Source: Zygnema cylindricum | Taxonomy: Eukaryota > Streptophyta > Zygnematophyceae > Zygnematales > Zygnemataceae | Assembly: GCA_037447655.1 (NCBI GenBank) | Contig: JBBHKE010003499.1 | Location: forward strand, 1 to 64,000 | Direction: 5' to 3' | DNA: 64,000 bases | Part shown: positions 25,119-37,597 of the stretch, piece after piece | Numbering within the stretch: the first letter of the stretch is position 1 | How the letters are laid out: every line of letters begins with the position of its first letter | Notes under the pieces: model-generated | Seen by the model: the letters and a program-made list of their open reading frames with translations, nothing else | What the model was told of the DNA's origin: nothing | Databases searched by the model: none | Program-made: the position numbers and the translations under genes

Positions 25119-28100
25119 TATGTGCCAACATTTGGTGTAGTTTGGCCAAAAAATCAAAGGAAGAAATTTACAAAAAAAATCCATTGTTGCTTAAAAATTT
25201 GCAGAAATTATTTTTCTCCCCTGTATCGGCAGTATAGATTTTTATTGATTTTTTTTTAATCTTCTTCCAATGGAAAAAACCAGCCTGAGGAGTTTTCATG
25301 AATAAATGAAATTGAACACCTAATGTTTTCACTTCGATGTGTAATTTTTTGACTTCTTAAACTTCAAAACTTGATTTTTTCGCTTCAATACTTCATTTGT
25401 TCCCTTCAATACTTATTTTTTTTCAGGTGTTACGAGATAATGTTCCCAACTATTTTCGGTGTTACAAGATATAGTGTTCCCATTTGTTTTTTGTCTTACA
25501 AGATATAGTATTCTCAACTGTCAGTGCTACAAGATATAGTGTTTCCAGTTGTTTTTTTTCTTACAAGATATAGTGTTCCCAACTGTTTTTGTTGTTGCAA
25601 GATATAGTGTTTCCAATTGTTTTCGCACATGTGAACTATGGTAGCAACACAGTATTTGGACCACACTTTGACTTTTCAAAAATATTTTTTTGTGCCCATT
25701 GATTAACTGACGGGCAATCATTTTTTAGCGAAATGAACAAAACATAAAGCATTTTCTTCTAAGTCGAATTTTAATATTCCTTTTAAGGACATATAAGTGC
25801 CCAGAAGGTACAGAAAAGGTACATGTAATGCATACAGAAGGTACACTCAAATAAGTAAAGTATGCCTACGGATAAAGTATGTGTACAATTTACATGAAAT
25901 GCTTGTAAAGTACATATGAAATAAACTAGTTTACGGTACTTTACAGTACAGTCTGGCTGATACAATTAATGTTCGTTCATCTGAAACTTTTTTTTTTTTC
26001 AATTTTGAACTTTTCCCGAACATACATATTAAATTATGAGGAAATAATCATTTCAAGTTCAAATACTGTTGTACGTCTCTTGAAACCCTTGCGAACTATT
26101 TGTTTCTAAGGAATATAGCACCACATCTCTCTCTCTCACTCTCTCTCCGCTCCTCTCTCCCTCTCCTCTACCCCTCTCCATCTTCCTCTCCCTCCTCTCT
26201 CCCCCCCTCTCTCCCTCTCTCTCTCCTTTTTTCGATTTTCGCAGAAGGGAGTGAAAGGACAGACGCCTCTCCTTCCTCGTCAGTTAGAATATCCCATCAA
26301 ATGTGAAGTTTGTGGGCATTTAGAACGAGAATCCCAACAATTGCTTATGTGTGATTCTTGTGAGAAAGGATATCACCTTCGTTGTTTATCAACTTTTCAA
26401 AAAAAAAACGTTGTTCCTCCTCCTCCCGATTGGTTATGTCCCAAATGCCCACTAGAAATCGAAGGGAAAAGCCGTCCCCCAAAATACGGTCCAATAAGAA
26501 CAAGGCAAGTGGTTGGGATCACAAACGTAGGGAATTTCACATCTCCGGGAGATTTTCACGGGGCCAACTCCTCTCCTTCTCCCTCTCTAAGTCGTCCGTA
26601 TGTGGGAACAATTCCGGGAACTTATCCAACAACAACACAAGTGACGTCACAAGTTTCACAATTTCAGTCAAATTATCATCCTCAACAAACGAGTACTACA
26701 CATCCTCTTCCTATAATGTTGCAAGGTTTCCCAATGGGATCTCTTCCTTCTCCTCCTCCTCCTCCTCCTCCTCCTCCCATTCCTACTCCTCTTTACCCAG
26801 TAAGTGGAACTAATACTATGAGTTTTGGATCGAGAATGACCCATTTACTCGCTTCGCAAATGAATTCCCGAATAGGAGGCCCGATTATGTCACAACAACA
26901 AATTCAACAAAGTCAACATCAAGTTCAACAAAGTCAACAAGCTCCTCAAGTTTCCCAAATTCCCCAAATGTTCCCAAATTCCCAAATTGCCCAAAATTCC
27001 CAAATGTTTCAAACTCCTCAAAATCCTCAAATTCCCTCAAATTCCCAAATTTCCCAAATTTCCCAAATTCATCAACTTCCCCAAAATCCCCAAACTCCCC
27101 GAATTCCCCAAATCCCAACTCCTCAAATTTCACAACCGGAGGCTTATCAAGGTGGAAATTCTGGGCTCGGATTGGTCGGGAGAATAGGACAAAACAGTCC
27201 GGCAACAATGAGCAGTTTTTTGGTGGTTGGAAAGTACAGTGCTAGTCAATCTAACAATGGCCATAATATGGGATCATCTCTCACTAAATACCACGATCTC
27301 ACAAAACAGTTTCCTTCGGAGAACTATGGAGGATTGGCAAGAGGACGAATGATAACAAATCCTTTCGAAAAAGTTTCCAGTTATAATCCAAAAGATTCAA
27401 TTTCCTCTCAAAAAGTCAATAATACCCACATGGGATTTGAGACAAATTCTGGGATTTCAAGTTCTAGTCAAACCACTCATGAGCTCTTAAGTCAAGCAAT
27501 GGGGTATACAGAAAGTCAACATAAGTCAAAGGATATGAAAAAAAACAGTGGTCAGGTTTCAAGTATTAATCAAAGTTTTAATCAAAGTACCGATCAAGGT
27601 ATTAATCAAAGTGTTAGTAATACTACCTATGGAACCCGACAGAAAAGACAAGAAATACAGGAAATGGGGGAAATGGTGGAAATGGGACACCGGATTGGTA
27701 ATTTTAAGATCGGGGAGGGAAGGGAGAGCTTTTCACAAGAGGGAGGAGTAGGAGAGGGAAATTTGAAGACACAGTCTTTCTTTGAAATGCAGAGTCAAAA
27801 ATCGGTAGAAATTCAAAACTCCGTTATGGAACAAACAGCTGTTAGGTTAACCGGCCAAGAAAATGAAACGGTTTTGTTAAGGGGGGGAGAGGGAGGAGGA
27901 GGGAAGGTCATACGCCCGAGTCTTGAGATTTCGAAAAAGGAAGGAGAGAGGGCAGAAGACCAAACAAATGTCATTGATAAAAAAGCGAAATGGGATTTTA
28001 AACTTGGTTTTATTTCAGAAGAAAAGGCAACTGGAGAAGACAAGGAGAGAGCAAGTAAAGGAGAGAATGGTAGGGAAGTTGGGAGGAGAGATGATCAGGG

Positions 28101-30833
28101 GGTAGGAGGAGGTTCGATGATGAATGCGTTGGCAACAGGGGAAGTAGGGACGAATGTGTCTAGGATAGGACAAAATGAAGGGAATACGAGAGAAGGAGAG
28201 GAGAGGTCAAAATGGGATGGTAGGAATCCGACAACAGAGAGCCAGATGGAAGGAATACAAGTGGATAATAGAACTGGTGGAGTAGGAGTAGTAGGAGTAG
28301 GAGTAGGAGGAGGAGTAGGAGTAGAAAGAGGAGGAGAAGGAGAAAGAGGAGGAGGAGGAGGAGTTCCTCAAGGAACGGGTTTAGAAAGTGGTGTGATTCT
28401 TCAGTTGGAGTGTGTGAGAGAGATACCTGATGTTAAGGGAGGAGAGGGTGAGGAAAACAGCAGTATTGACTGGGCTTGGGTGGGTGAACCTCAAGAGGGA
28501 GAGAATGGTTGTCTATACTATTCAGCGTGTCAGGTGGTAAGGACATTGTTGCAAATAAATGACACGGCACTTTTTCGACCCGAGATTCCAGGCAGTCCAC
28601 CATATATAGCAAGGATTCAGGTGAGAAGTCAAACTGAACTGAATTTGGACTGAAACTGGACCGAAATTGTCTGAAATTGACTGAAATTGACTGAAATTGA
28701 ACTGGATTTTGACTGAAATCGGAGTGAAATTCACTGAAACTGACTGAATTGACTAAAAGTGATTAAAATAAATTTGGGCTGAAATTGACTGAAATTGGAC
28801 AACATTGGACTAAAATTGGACGGAAATTGGTAAATGGGACTGAAATTGGACTGAAATCGACTGAGATTGACTGGACTTGACTGAAGTTGGACTGAAATTG
28901 GATTGGAAGTGACGAAATTGACTGAAGTCAGGCTTAACTAACTGAATCTAGAGTGAATTTGGAGTGAAATTGATTGAAACCGACTGAAATTGACTGCAAC
29001 TCACTGAAATCGGACTGAAATTGGATTGAAATTGACTTAAATTGACTGAGTTAGGCTGGAATTGACTGAAATTCGACTGAAACTGTACTTAAACTTACTG
29101 AAGCTGACTGGAATTGGACTGAATTTGACTGAAATTGGACTGAACTTGACTGGAATTGGACTGAAGCTGGACTCAAATTGACTGAAGTTGGACTGAAATG
29201 CACTGAAATTTACAGAAATATGAAATTAGATTAAAATTAGAATAGAACTGACTGACATTAGACTGAAATTGGTCTGAAATCGACTGAGATTGACTGTAAA
29301 TTGTACTGAAAATGGACTGCAATTGTCCTGTCCAGTTTACCTTTCAGCAAATGCATGAAAGGGAATAAAGGGAAAGAAGGGAATAAAGAATTTAATAATG
29401 GCGTGAAAGGGAATAAAGCACAAAAGCAATTAAAGGCATAGAAGGGAGTAAAACAGGTAAAAAAAAGTAAACAATTTCGTAGGTAACAAAAGTTGGATTT
29501 ATGTCATTGTTCTTTGTAGAATAAAAATTGCAACTCACCTAAATTTATAAGGACTGTTATTTTCGGGAAGAAACAGTTATTATTAAGAGCCAGAAAACCA
29601 AAATAGTAAGAAAGTTTCGAATTGATTTGCTTTGCTTGTTATTGTTTTTTTCTTTTTTTGAAGGCTTTATGGGAAGACAAAGGCACAGGAGATAAATGGG
29701 TACGAGTTAATTGGTGTTTTTATCCATCAGATCTTCCACCAGTAGAAGGAAAACCTGAAGATCCTCAAGAAGATGAGGTAAAAAACTATACAGAAAATCC
29801 TAAAAAACCCCTAAAAGCCATTAAAAACTCTAACACTATTCGAAGGTCCTTTTTGTTTATCAGGTTTCTTCAATAAGAGTGGAAAGAAAAGAGATTATCT
29901 CAAACTACAGCCTTTTTTTTCTACCAGTTCTTGTCAATGTGAGTCCTTTATATCGGTTATTAATATCCGTTAATACTAGTGGTGTAGATTTATGGGAAAA
30001 TACAATTTAATGGATACCAGAGATCATCTGTTCGTTAAAAAAAGCATGTCGACATCCTGTTTCGTTTTATCTTGTTTTGATATTTTTTCTTTTTTAACGA
30101 AACATTTAGTTTGCTTTTTTGTTGTTGTTGTTTTTTTTTGGTTCTTTAGGTGTACGAATCGAACCATTGTGATGACAATCCCGTGGGGTCTATATGGGGG
30201 CCTTGTCTACTACTTCCCCTCTCCTATAAAACGGTTTCAGTTGATAGACTCTCCTTTAAAAGGACTCCGCCCGCAAAGGGTCCTCCTTTCTTCCTTTGTT
30301 TATCATATATCATAAGCATAACTCTTTTCCTCCCCCCTCCCTCCCACCTCCTCCACTCCCACCACCCTCACCCCCCACCCCCCCACCCACCACCATAATA
30401 AACCCACCCTACCCACCCACACATATACACCCCACACCCCATTTCCACACCCACACCCAAACCCACTTACACCTGTACACCCACACACCCACACCCCCCT
30501 ACTCCCACCTCTACCCTTCCCCACCCACACCTTTTTGAGTATATTATCTTTATGGTTTTTTGTATTAACATTACTGTGCAGTAGGGGTATTTTAAAAACC
30601 AGGTACGCTTAATTAGTTGTAATTATTTAGCTTCTTAATGCTGCACAATCGAACTATATTTTCCCCAGCAATAGTTAACCTAATGTTTTACGTTTTTTTG
30701 CTTATGTCTGTAATGTCTTTTGTTTTTTATATTTGTTTCTGATGTTTTTATTTGTTTTTGCTCATCCTTACAGTTACTACTACGATGCTCCTACTGGAAC
30801 CTTCCAGGCAATTCCTGACCAAGATGTCCATTG
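23856..30833 (+). CDS. PHD-finger and BAH-domain chromatin protein
   Basis: Likely nuclear reader of histone marks. Supported exons: 23856-24005, 26245-28620, 29664-29777, one starting at 30150 (end unresolved), and 30774-30833 with the stop. A PHD finger lies at residues 70-118, with ligands C70, C73, C86, C89, H94, C97, C115 and C118 (CEVCGHL, MCDSCEKGYHLRC, WLCPKC). A long low-complexity part follows, with Pro runs, repeated Q-I-P/Q-I-S units, Gly/Glu-rich stretches and poly-Gly. The BAH domain starts near DWAWVGEP and continues through GDKWVRVNWCFYPSDLPP, VYESNHCDDNP and GSIWGPCLL to YYYDAPTGTF. The total is about 950 residues. The ATG at 23856 directly follows a good acceptor (TTTTTTTTGCAG), so an upstream exon may exist. 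The join to the last exon is out of phase with the only GT donor seen (30293), so either a junction is missing or the sequence has an error. Confidence 0.8.
24246..25024. mobile_element. hAT-type nonautonomous element, copy 2 (PHD-BAH intron 1)
   Basis: Starts TAGTGTTGTGTATCGG and ends CCGATACACAACACTA. It is flanked by a perfect 8-bp duplication CAAATTTG (24238-24245 and 25025-25032). At 779 bp it is the longest of the three copies. A small open frame at 24570-24788 (MQNNIMRAARIERTTFNDKI...) lies inside; I do not recognise it. Confidence 0.9.
25076..25116. repeat. (TA)n microsatellite
   Basis: Uninterrupted TA run of about 38 bp in PHD-BAH intron 1. Confidence 0.95.
25430..25630. repeat. 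Short tandem repeat with unit ACAAGATATAGTGTTCCCA
   Basis: The unit ACAAGATATAGTGTTCC recurs about five times with a spacing near 40 bp in PHD-BAH intron 1, separated by TTGTTTTT variants. Confidence 0.75.
26128..26230 (+). repeat. CT-rich tract upstream of the main PHD-BAH exon
   Basis: About 100 bp of CT and CCTCT repeats ending within 15 bp of the acceptor at 26243-26244, an extended pyrimidine tract. Confidence 0.9.
28621..29330 (+). repeat. Degenerate tandem repeat ACTGAAATTGG in PHD-BAH intron 2
   Basis: About 700 bp made almost entirely of 10-12 bp units related to GACTGAAATTG, starting right after the donor at 28621. Units vary by single bases and small indels. Confidence 0.93.
30300..30530 (+). 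repeat. C-rich CCCACC tract
   Basis: About 230 bp of CCACCC and CACACCC repeats in the last PHD-BAH intron. Both strands are open, but only as low-complexity frames. Confidence 0.85.
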
Positions 30834-31719
30834 ATCACTTTTTCTCCTTCAAAGACCATTATTGTTTGTTTTTTTATTGACATTCACCCAGTCTATCCTC
30901 CTCTCAGCTTCTCACTTATGGACTCTTGTTGATAGTAAATTTCCACACTTCCTTTGTACAGTTCTCTAGTCATGGCGAGCATATCTTCCTTTTTTTTTAT
31001 TCAAGGTGAAAAAAAGTAGAGATGGGAATTGATCACAAATCAAACGAGTCCATGTGGCAAGTTTTTTCAGTAGGAGCATATCGGCGAGTATTAGGTATAT
31101 TCATTTATTCGATGTTCGAAACATTGATTGTTTGGAGATAATAAAGCATCAGGTGTTAGGCTGGTTGAGTTCATGTAATTAAGGTTACCGCATTATTATT
31201 GCTGTACCGGGGTTTGTTGTTTTGGTAATTGAATTGACCGTAGAAACGACGTAAAAGTAAAATGAAATGTTTTCTGTTTTATCTCACTGGAGAAGTTCGA
31301 GCTTATTGTATACGAAAAACAACATATGGTACACTATTTTGTGTGCTTCTTGGGGTTGTCCTGTTATATTTACTGCACAATAACAGACTCTATTTAGACA
31401 ATGCGATGGTAAACCATCTGAATACATGAAAATAAAATCAAGGAAAAGACAAAACGAACTTGCATAGCTCACACAAAAATACACACATCAAAAATACGCT
31501 TGAACAAGAATGTGACGTCGTCGATCAGCGAGAAACCTTGAATGAAAACATAACGAGAAAGAACTAAATCAAAGTTGAATCTATGGAGAATGAAAATTGA
31601 TTGTAAGTATTAGTTATTGATTGAATGAAAACTGTGTCGACTCAAATGATGGGAAACAGGCAGTGAAATGTTAGAGGATTAGAGTTCGAATCTAAGTTTG
31701 ATCATTGTGCTGTTATTTT

Positions 31720-31815
31720 ATTCCCATGCTGGTAGTTTTTCAGTTTCGGCAATGCCACCCCTTTTGTACCCCCGGACTCAGATGGTTTACCATCGTGCAT
31801 TTTAATATATCCTGC
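31720..31815 (+). repeat. Dispersed repeat with GGACTCAGATGGTTTACCAT, copy 1
   Basis: Reads TTTTTCAGTTT, then CCCCTTTTGTACCC, GGACTCAGATGGTTTACCAT and GTGCATTTTAATA. The same order occurs at 32575-32650 and on the minus strand at 54390-54470. It may be the 3' end of a retroelement family; that is a guess. Confidence 0.6.
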
Positions 31816-32574
31816 GTGTTTTTTTTCAGAATAATTAAAGAGATTAAAAAAAAATGAATCAAGGATTAACATTCCAACCAACAAAAGCAAAAAAAATTCC
31901 AAGCGCATATTTTGGGAAGCACATGGTTGACGATTAATTGAAACAGCAACGAAATAAATGATTAAGAATCGATGTCCCGACCTTCGCCCCATTTAATTCA
32001 AGTAGTAATAATCATAGCTTGCCAGAATGGAATACCATTTCTGAATGTCCTAGATAAAGAAATTCCTAGGTAACACATTAACCCGCTGTTGGGCTTCCTA
32101 TTTAAAAAATGAGTGCTGCTTTGGATTTCTTACTTGTATATATAATTCTGTTAAAAAAATTCAAAACTGCACAATCATTGCTGGAGCGGACGAACATTTG
32201 TTGAGAGTAAAGTACAGTACTGTACTTGAAGGACGGTTGATGTGGACGTGTTACATTAGTTCTACACTGTGCATCAAAAATGATTATCGCAGACCAAGTT
32301 GGGGTTGTCCATGTGAAGAACAAATTTTAAATAAATCTATTCAGATGATTTAACGCAGACAAGAACTAATCACCAAGTGGATGACTCAACCGATTAATTA
32401 AAGACAGATTTCCATCAACAACATATTGCCAAAAGGGTTCTCTACACACACACCAATTAGTTGTTTCATTCGGTGTTTATTACTTCTTTGGGTGTTTTTG
32501 TTTTCCCTGCCGTTTTTCTCTGCTCATTGCTTTTGCCTTGCTTATCCTCTTTGTTTTATTCTCTCCACGTGTAG

Positions 32575-32650
32575 TTTTTCAGTTTTAGCTTTGCTTCCTC
32601 CTTTTGTCCCCATGGACTACATGGTTTACCATTGCGCTTTTTAATAATGT
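32575..32650 (+). repeat. Dispersed repeat, copy 2
   Basis: TTTTTCAGTTTTAGC, CCTCCTTTTGTCCCCATGGA, ACATGGTTTACCATTGCG and CTTTTTAATAA, in the same order as at 31720. Confidence 0.6.
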
Positions 32651-34135
32651 CAGCCTCTTACTATCTCTGTAAGCTGTCGTGGAACAAAAAAGGCTTAGTG
32701 TTTACATCCCGACACCGTAGTATGTTTGCAATAGAAAACTGCCGCGATCACAAATGGCATATAGTTCCTTGTAGACGCTCGCATCAAACACTTAGTACCT
32801 GAAGGCCAATCACAAACGAGCATCGAAGTCATAAAATACAAGGGGCTGATATATCTATCACAGTCATATCTCATATCGACCCAAACCAAACAAAAAAAAA
32901 GAACAAAAAAAAAAAAAATTGAAAACATTTAGCGAAAATCAACGATTGTTGAACTAAGCATCAAAATGAACGTACCGATTGAACTATAACACATCGACCT
33001 TTTTGAGGGAAAAAAAAAAGGAAAAAAAATTGTCGCCAAAATCTTAACCAATGCCGGTGCAACAGTACAAAAATTGCAAACAAAAGGTCAATTTTTCAGC
33101 ATATCATTCTACCGTTGTAAAACATGTTTGGTTGTGTTCCGTAATCAGAAGTACCATGTTACACATGGATCGACAGTTCTGTATTTTTCCTCGTATTATG
33201 TACACAGACGGTATAAAATAGGTATCCTGTGACAAGACTCTTAGGGCCCTACGCCAATTTTAGCCCTTGTGTCGGTATGACACGACAAATCCTCCGTAAC
33301 TTTTGAAGATTTGATTTAATATTTATTATATTTAATTTAACATTATTATTACTTAATTTAATACCAGCGGCAGTCAGCGGACATCCCGACGGACGGCTAC
33401 TCTTAAGCGGGTTACATGCGGAGGGGAAGAAAACGGAACTAATGTAACAAACAGTACATATAAAGCAATAGAACAAAAGGAAAAAACCACACTACTGTAC
33501 CTCACAAAAACAGGAAACAGGGCAGAAGACAAAAAACAAAAGCAGTGACAAAACGGAACTGTCCGTCATATGACACTGGACGAAGAAGAGGTAGATGGCC
33601 GGAAAAACGCCTAAAACTACACATTGTTGCTTACAAATGTACTGTACACGAAAATAATCCCCTAAAAAGACAAAGTTAAAAACCGGGTGACAAGCAGTTC
33701 GAGTGGATCCTTAACTACTGCATGCTAGTAATTCCCAGCCCATATAACAAAACTTTAACATTAACGACAACACACTATTCACAAAGAAATAAATGGCTGA
33801 CTTTATTAAAAAGCGCGATGACAAAGACAAAGACATACGTCTTCAATGGAAAACATGAGATGGATCCTTAACTTCAAAATAATAAGAAGGTCAAAAGCTA
33901 AGAAGTGAAGTGAGGAGATACATTATATTCAACAGAAAAACCACTAACATTTTCCAAAAACTCATATTATAAGAAGCAACGCCCACATCTTTTATTGCTC
34001 CAAAAACGTACTGAGAGACACAAGGACATGTGAATCATTGAAACGATAAGAAAAAAAAAAAAAACTAACGAAAACCTAGTTTTAGTTGATTGACAAGACA
34101 CCAAGAAAAAAATAAAACTTACATTAAAGTTAATA

Positions 34136-34367
34136 TTATTTTCCGGAGGTCAACATCCTGCCAAAGTGCAGTCGGTTTGACCCGGAGAGCGATGCCAGTC
34201 GTAAGGCAAACCCACTCCTCCCACCCAAATATCGGATAAATAATCCGAAGTCGGTGATTTTCTCAAATATGAGCTCCTTGATATTTGCAGAATAGCCCTG
34301 CCTCACCATCGTCATCATATTATCATCATATCATCATCATCATCATCGTCATCATTATCATCATCGT
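34136..34367. other. Unassigned GC-richer block followed by (ATC)n
   Basis: 34140-34315 is less AT-rich than its surroundings and open for 60 codons on the minus strand (MMTMVRQGYSANIKELIFEK...). An ATC trinucleotide run at about 34317-34367 follows. I recognise neither a protein nor an RNA family. Confidence 0.35.
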
Positions 34368-35339
34368 CATTTTTGTCTTATTTTAGTTTTTATGTTAGTT
34401 TGTTTGTTTATTTGTTTTTTCTTTTGGCCGTTCGATCTCCAAACAGGCTAATCAACCTAAAGAAATAACATGCCACTACCCTACACTCTTCTCCTCCCTT
34501 TCCCTCTCCCTCTCCCACTCCCTCTCCCTCTCCATCTCCCTCTACCTCTCCCTCTTTCTATTCTACTTCGGAACACCTTGGCAATCTGAGTTTCAGTTTC
34601 ATTTTCATTCTGCCAAGAAAAGTCCGTTTAGTTAAGAATTCGATTAAATCACAAAAACACGACAGTTCCCTTCTTGTAAGGTGTCGTTCTACTCAATAAG
34701 GCAAAAGCGGGATGTTGAAATTTCAAATGTTTTTCGAAAACTTTCTCCGTTGAAGATTTTCTCCGTTAAATTGCCCACAATAATTAGCGGAAAGATTTTT
34801 AGTATGGATAAGATACCAGAAATAGTATGGCATGCGAGTCAGAAAAGGTAATCCATGACTAATCGAGACTAGCTTAGTCATATTTAACATTCAAATATGA
34901 AAATAATAGTGAAGAGTATTTCAACTTTGTTTTTTGACCTTTTTTGAGAATCATGGACTTTCCTTTGCTGGAAACTGTCGAATGATCATTATGTAAATCA
35001 AATAATATTCACAAATTATACATCATTACTTCGTTCAAATGTTATATACAGACTATGTATCACTAATTATACATCGATATTTAAATCGAATGTTGTATAC
35101 AGATTGACCATCACTATTTAGATCGAATGTTATTAACAAATTATAAATCTTTATTTAAATCAAATATTACAACAATTGTACATCGTCACTTAGATCATAT
35201 GTTATTAACACATTTATCATGAGTTGATGTATGCAAAGTATACATTTAACTAATGATCTTCATTTAAATCGAATGTAATAAAGATTTAACATCATTACTT
35301 CAAACAATTGTCGCATACAAAATTATACATTAAATGTAC

Positions 35340-35565
35340 CAAAGGTTAATACCCATTAATATAAAACCATTAAAACCATTAGAAACCATAAAAAACCATA
35401 AAAAAAGAGCATAATAAAAAACCATAAAAAAAGCCATCAAAAACCATCAAAAACCATCAAAAACCATCAAAATACCATCAAAAAACCATAAAAACCATCT
35501 AAACCATCAAAAAACCATAAAAAACCACCAAAAACCATCAAAAAAACCATCAAAACCCATCAAAT
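35340..35565. repeat. AAAAACCATC tandem repeat
   Basis: About 20 units of AAAAACCATC/AAAAACCATA just downstream (in the gene's sense) of the last confident Orai-like exon. Confidence 0.9.
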
Positions 35566-35609
35566 TTGTGTATAAAAGTGGGAAGAAAGGGAGAGAGGGA
35601 GAGTCTCAC

Positions 35610-37546
35610 CAAAGAACAATGGCACAGCCAATCACAACAAACCATGAGGCCAAAGTCGCCGCCAAGCCATAGAAAACCATCCACCTGGAGAGGGGAGAGA
35701 GGAGGGGAGAGAGGGGAGAGGGGAGAGAGGAGAGGGGAGGGTGAGGAAGAGGGGAGCGGGAAGAGAAGGGGGATTTAGTGAGGTCTAAACGTTTGCTGAC
35801 TTTTGTCAAAAACATTTAAAAATTAACTGAAAAAAACAAATTTCGAAGAACAACAAAACAAAATTAAAAAGCAAAACACCAACTTTGGTAAAACTTCAAA
35901 CAAACAAATTTTGTATAACGACAACAAATTTTTTCGACGAAAAAAAAAAAAAAAAAAACAAAGAAAAGAGTACAAGAAAGAATTTCAGAAAAAACCCAAC
36001 CCTTGTTTTTGTCTTTAAGGGCTTCTTAGCATTTTTTTAAGGTTTTTTGGGCTTTTTTCTAGGGTATAATAATGGTTCCCTAAAGTAGTAAGGAAAATTT
36101 CTCGACTTTTGCAGATTATGTACGCAAAAAATAAAGAATTGTAAAAAAAATTAGTGAGAAATCAATTAAAAAAGACCCAAAATAAAATAAAATAAAAAAT
36201 GTTGTCTAGTAAAAGGTTTAAAAATGGAATAGGAATTGTACCCAATAGGAATGAGGCTGAGAAGAAAAGCCGTTATTCCTGAAATCGAATAAAAAACCAC
36301 ATCCTGTTCAAAAAATGATTTTCTCCCTCCTATCCCTCTCACTCTCCCTCTCCCTTTCCCTCTCCCCCTCCCTCCCGCTCACTCTCTCCCTCCCTCTCCC
36401 TCTCCCCTATTAAACCACAAGCTCTTTACATTTTCATTCCAAGCTTCCCCTTCCAATCCCACAATCTCTTTCCCCTTTCTTGCCCGGTTTTTACTATCCT
36501 TTTTTTTTCTTTTTTTTGTTAAAGTTATCCACAAAAAGACGACAACAAGGAAAAGCTGTTCACAAATACACAATAAATACATATATATACATATATATAT
36601 ATGTATATATACATATGTATATATAGAAATATATAATATAAATTTAAAAACAAAGAAGTGCTTAAGAAAGTTCAAGGTCCCGTGGAAATAATAACAAAAA
36701 AGACGACAACAATGGAAAAAATTTCGACAAAATACACAATTTATGCATAAACATATATATATGTAAAAAAAAAAAAAAAAAGTGCTTATGAAAAATTAAC
36801 CTCCCATGGAAAATAATCGAGTCTACAACGATCCCTACCATACCTTATTCAAAAAAACCTTCACATTACACAATTTTCTCCAAATATCCACACCAAAGAA
36901 AAGAAAAAAAAAGAAATAAGATTAAAAAACATCGCCAAATTCTCCGAAAACATCCTAAATTTCCTCGAGAGACTCACCGTATTGAAAGCAGTGGAAGGCC
37001 AATTGCCAGCTTGTCTCACACCTACGTTTTGAAGACCCAAAACCCCACTGTTTTGATCGATAAAAGTCGGGAAAAGGGAGAGGGAAGAAAGAGGGAGAGG
37101 GAGAGAGAGAGGAAGAGAGAGGGGAGAGTGGGAGAGTGGTAGAAAGAGTGAGAGGAGAGAGGGAGAGAGAGAGAGGAGAGAGGGAGAGAGAGAAGGAGAG
37201 AGAGGGAGAGAGAGGGAGAGAGGGAGAGGGTCGTGTTTGGCTCTTAAATGGCAATTTATTCACCCGTACTGAATCAGGTATAGAGCTGAATTCGCAAAAG
37301 TATATACCTTTTTTTATCAGATTTAGTGATATAAAAAAGGTAAAAGGTGAAATACCCATAGTGGAGCAACAGAACCAAGTCTAGATGAAACCTCTCTCCC
37401 TTCCTCCACCCCCCCTCTCTCCCTCTCCTCCTCTCTCGCTCTCCCCCTTCCCTCCCTCCCCCTCCCTCCCCCCACTCCCTCCTCCCTCCCTCCCTCCCTC
37501 CCCCTTCCCTTCCCCCCCTCTCTCTCTCTTTCTCTCTTTCTCTATT

Positions 37547-37597
<51 letters not shown>

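Larger units (their letters stand above)
30834..34130. other. Convergent intergenic region (PHD-BAH / Orai-like)
   Basis: Probable 3' UTRs plus dispersed repeat fragments at 31375-31440, 31720-31815 and 32575-32650 sharing the block GATGGTTTACCAT. No gene recognised. Confidence 0.5.

Noticed and set aside
27813-28105. Frames antisense to or overlapping the PHD-BAH main exon
   Set aside because: They overlap an 800-codon uninterrupted frame with a clear PHD finger and are shadows.
34136-34318. Small nuclear RNA or snoRNA
   Set aside because: I compared it by eye with U1, U4, U5 and U6 signatures and found no match; left as unassigned.
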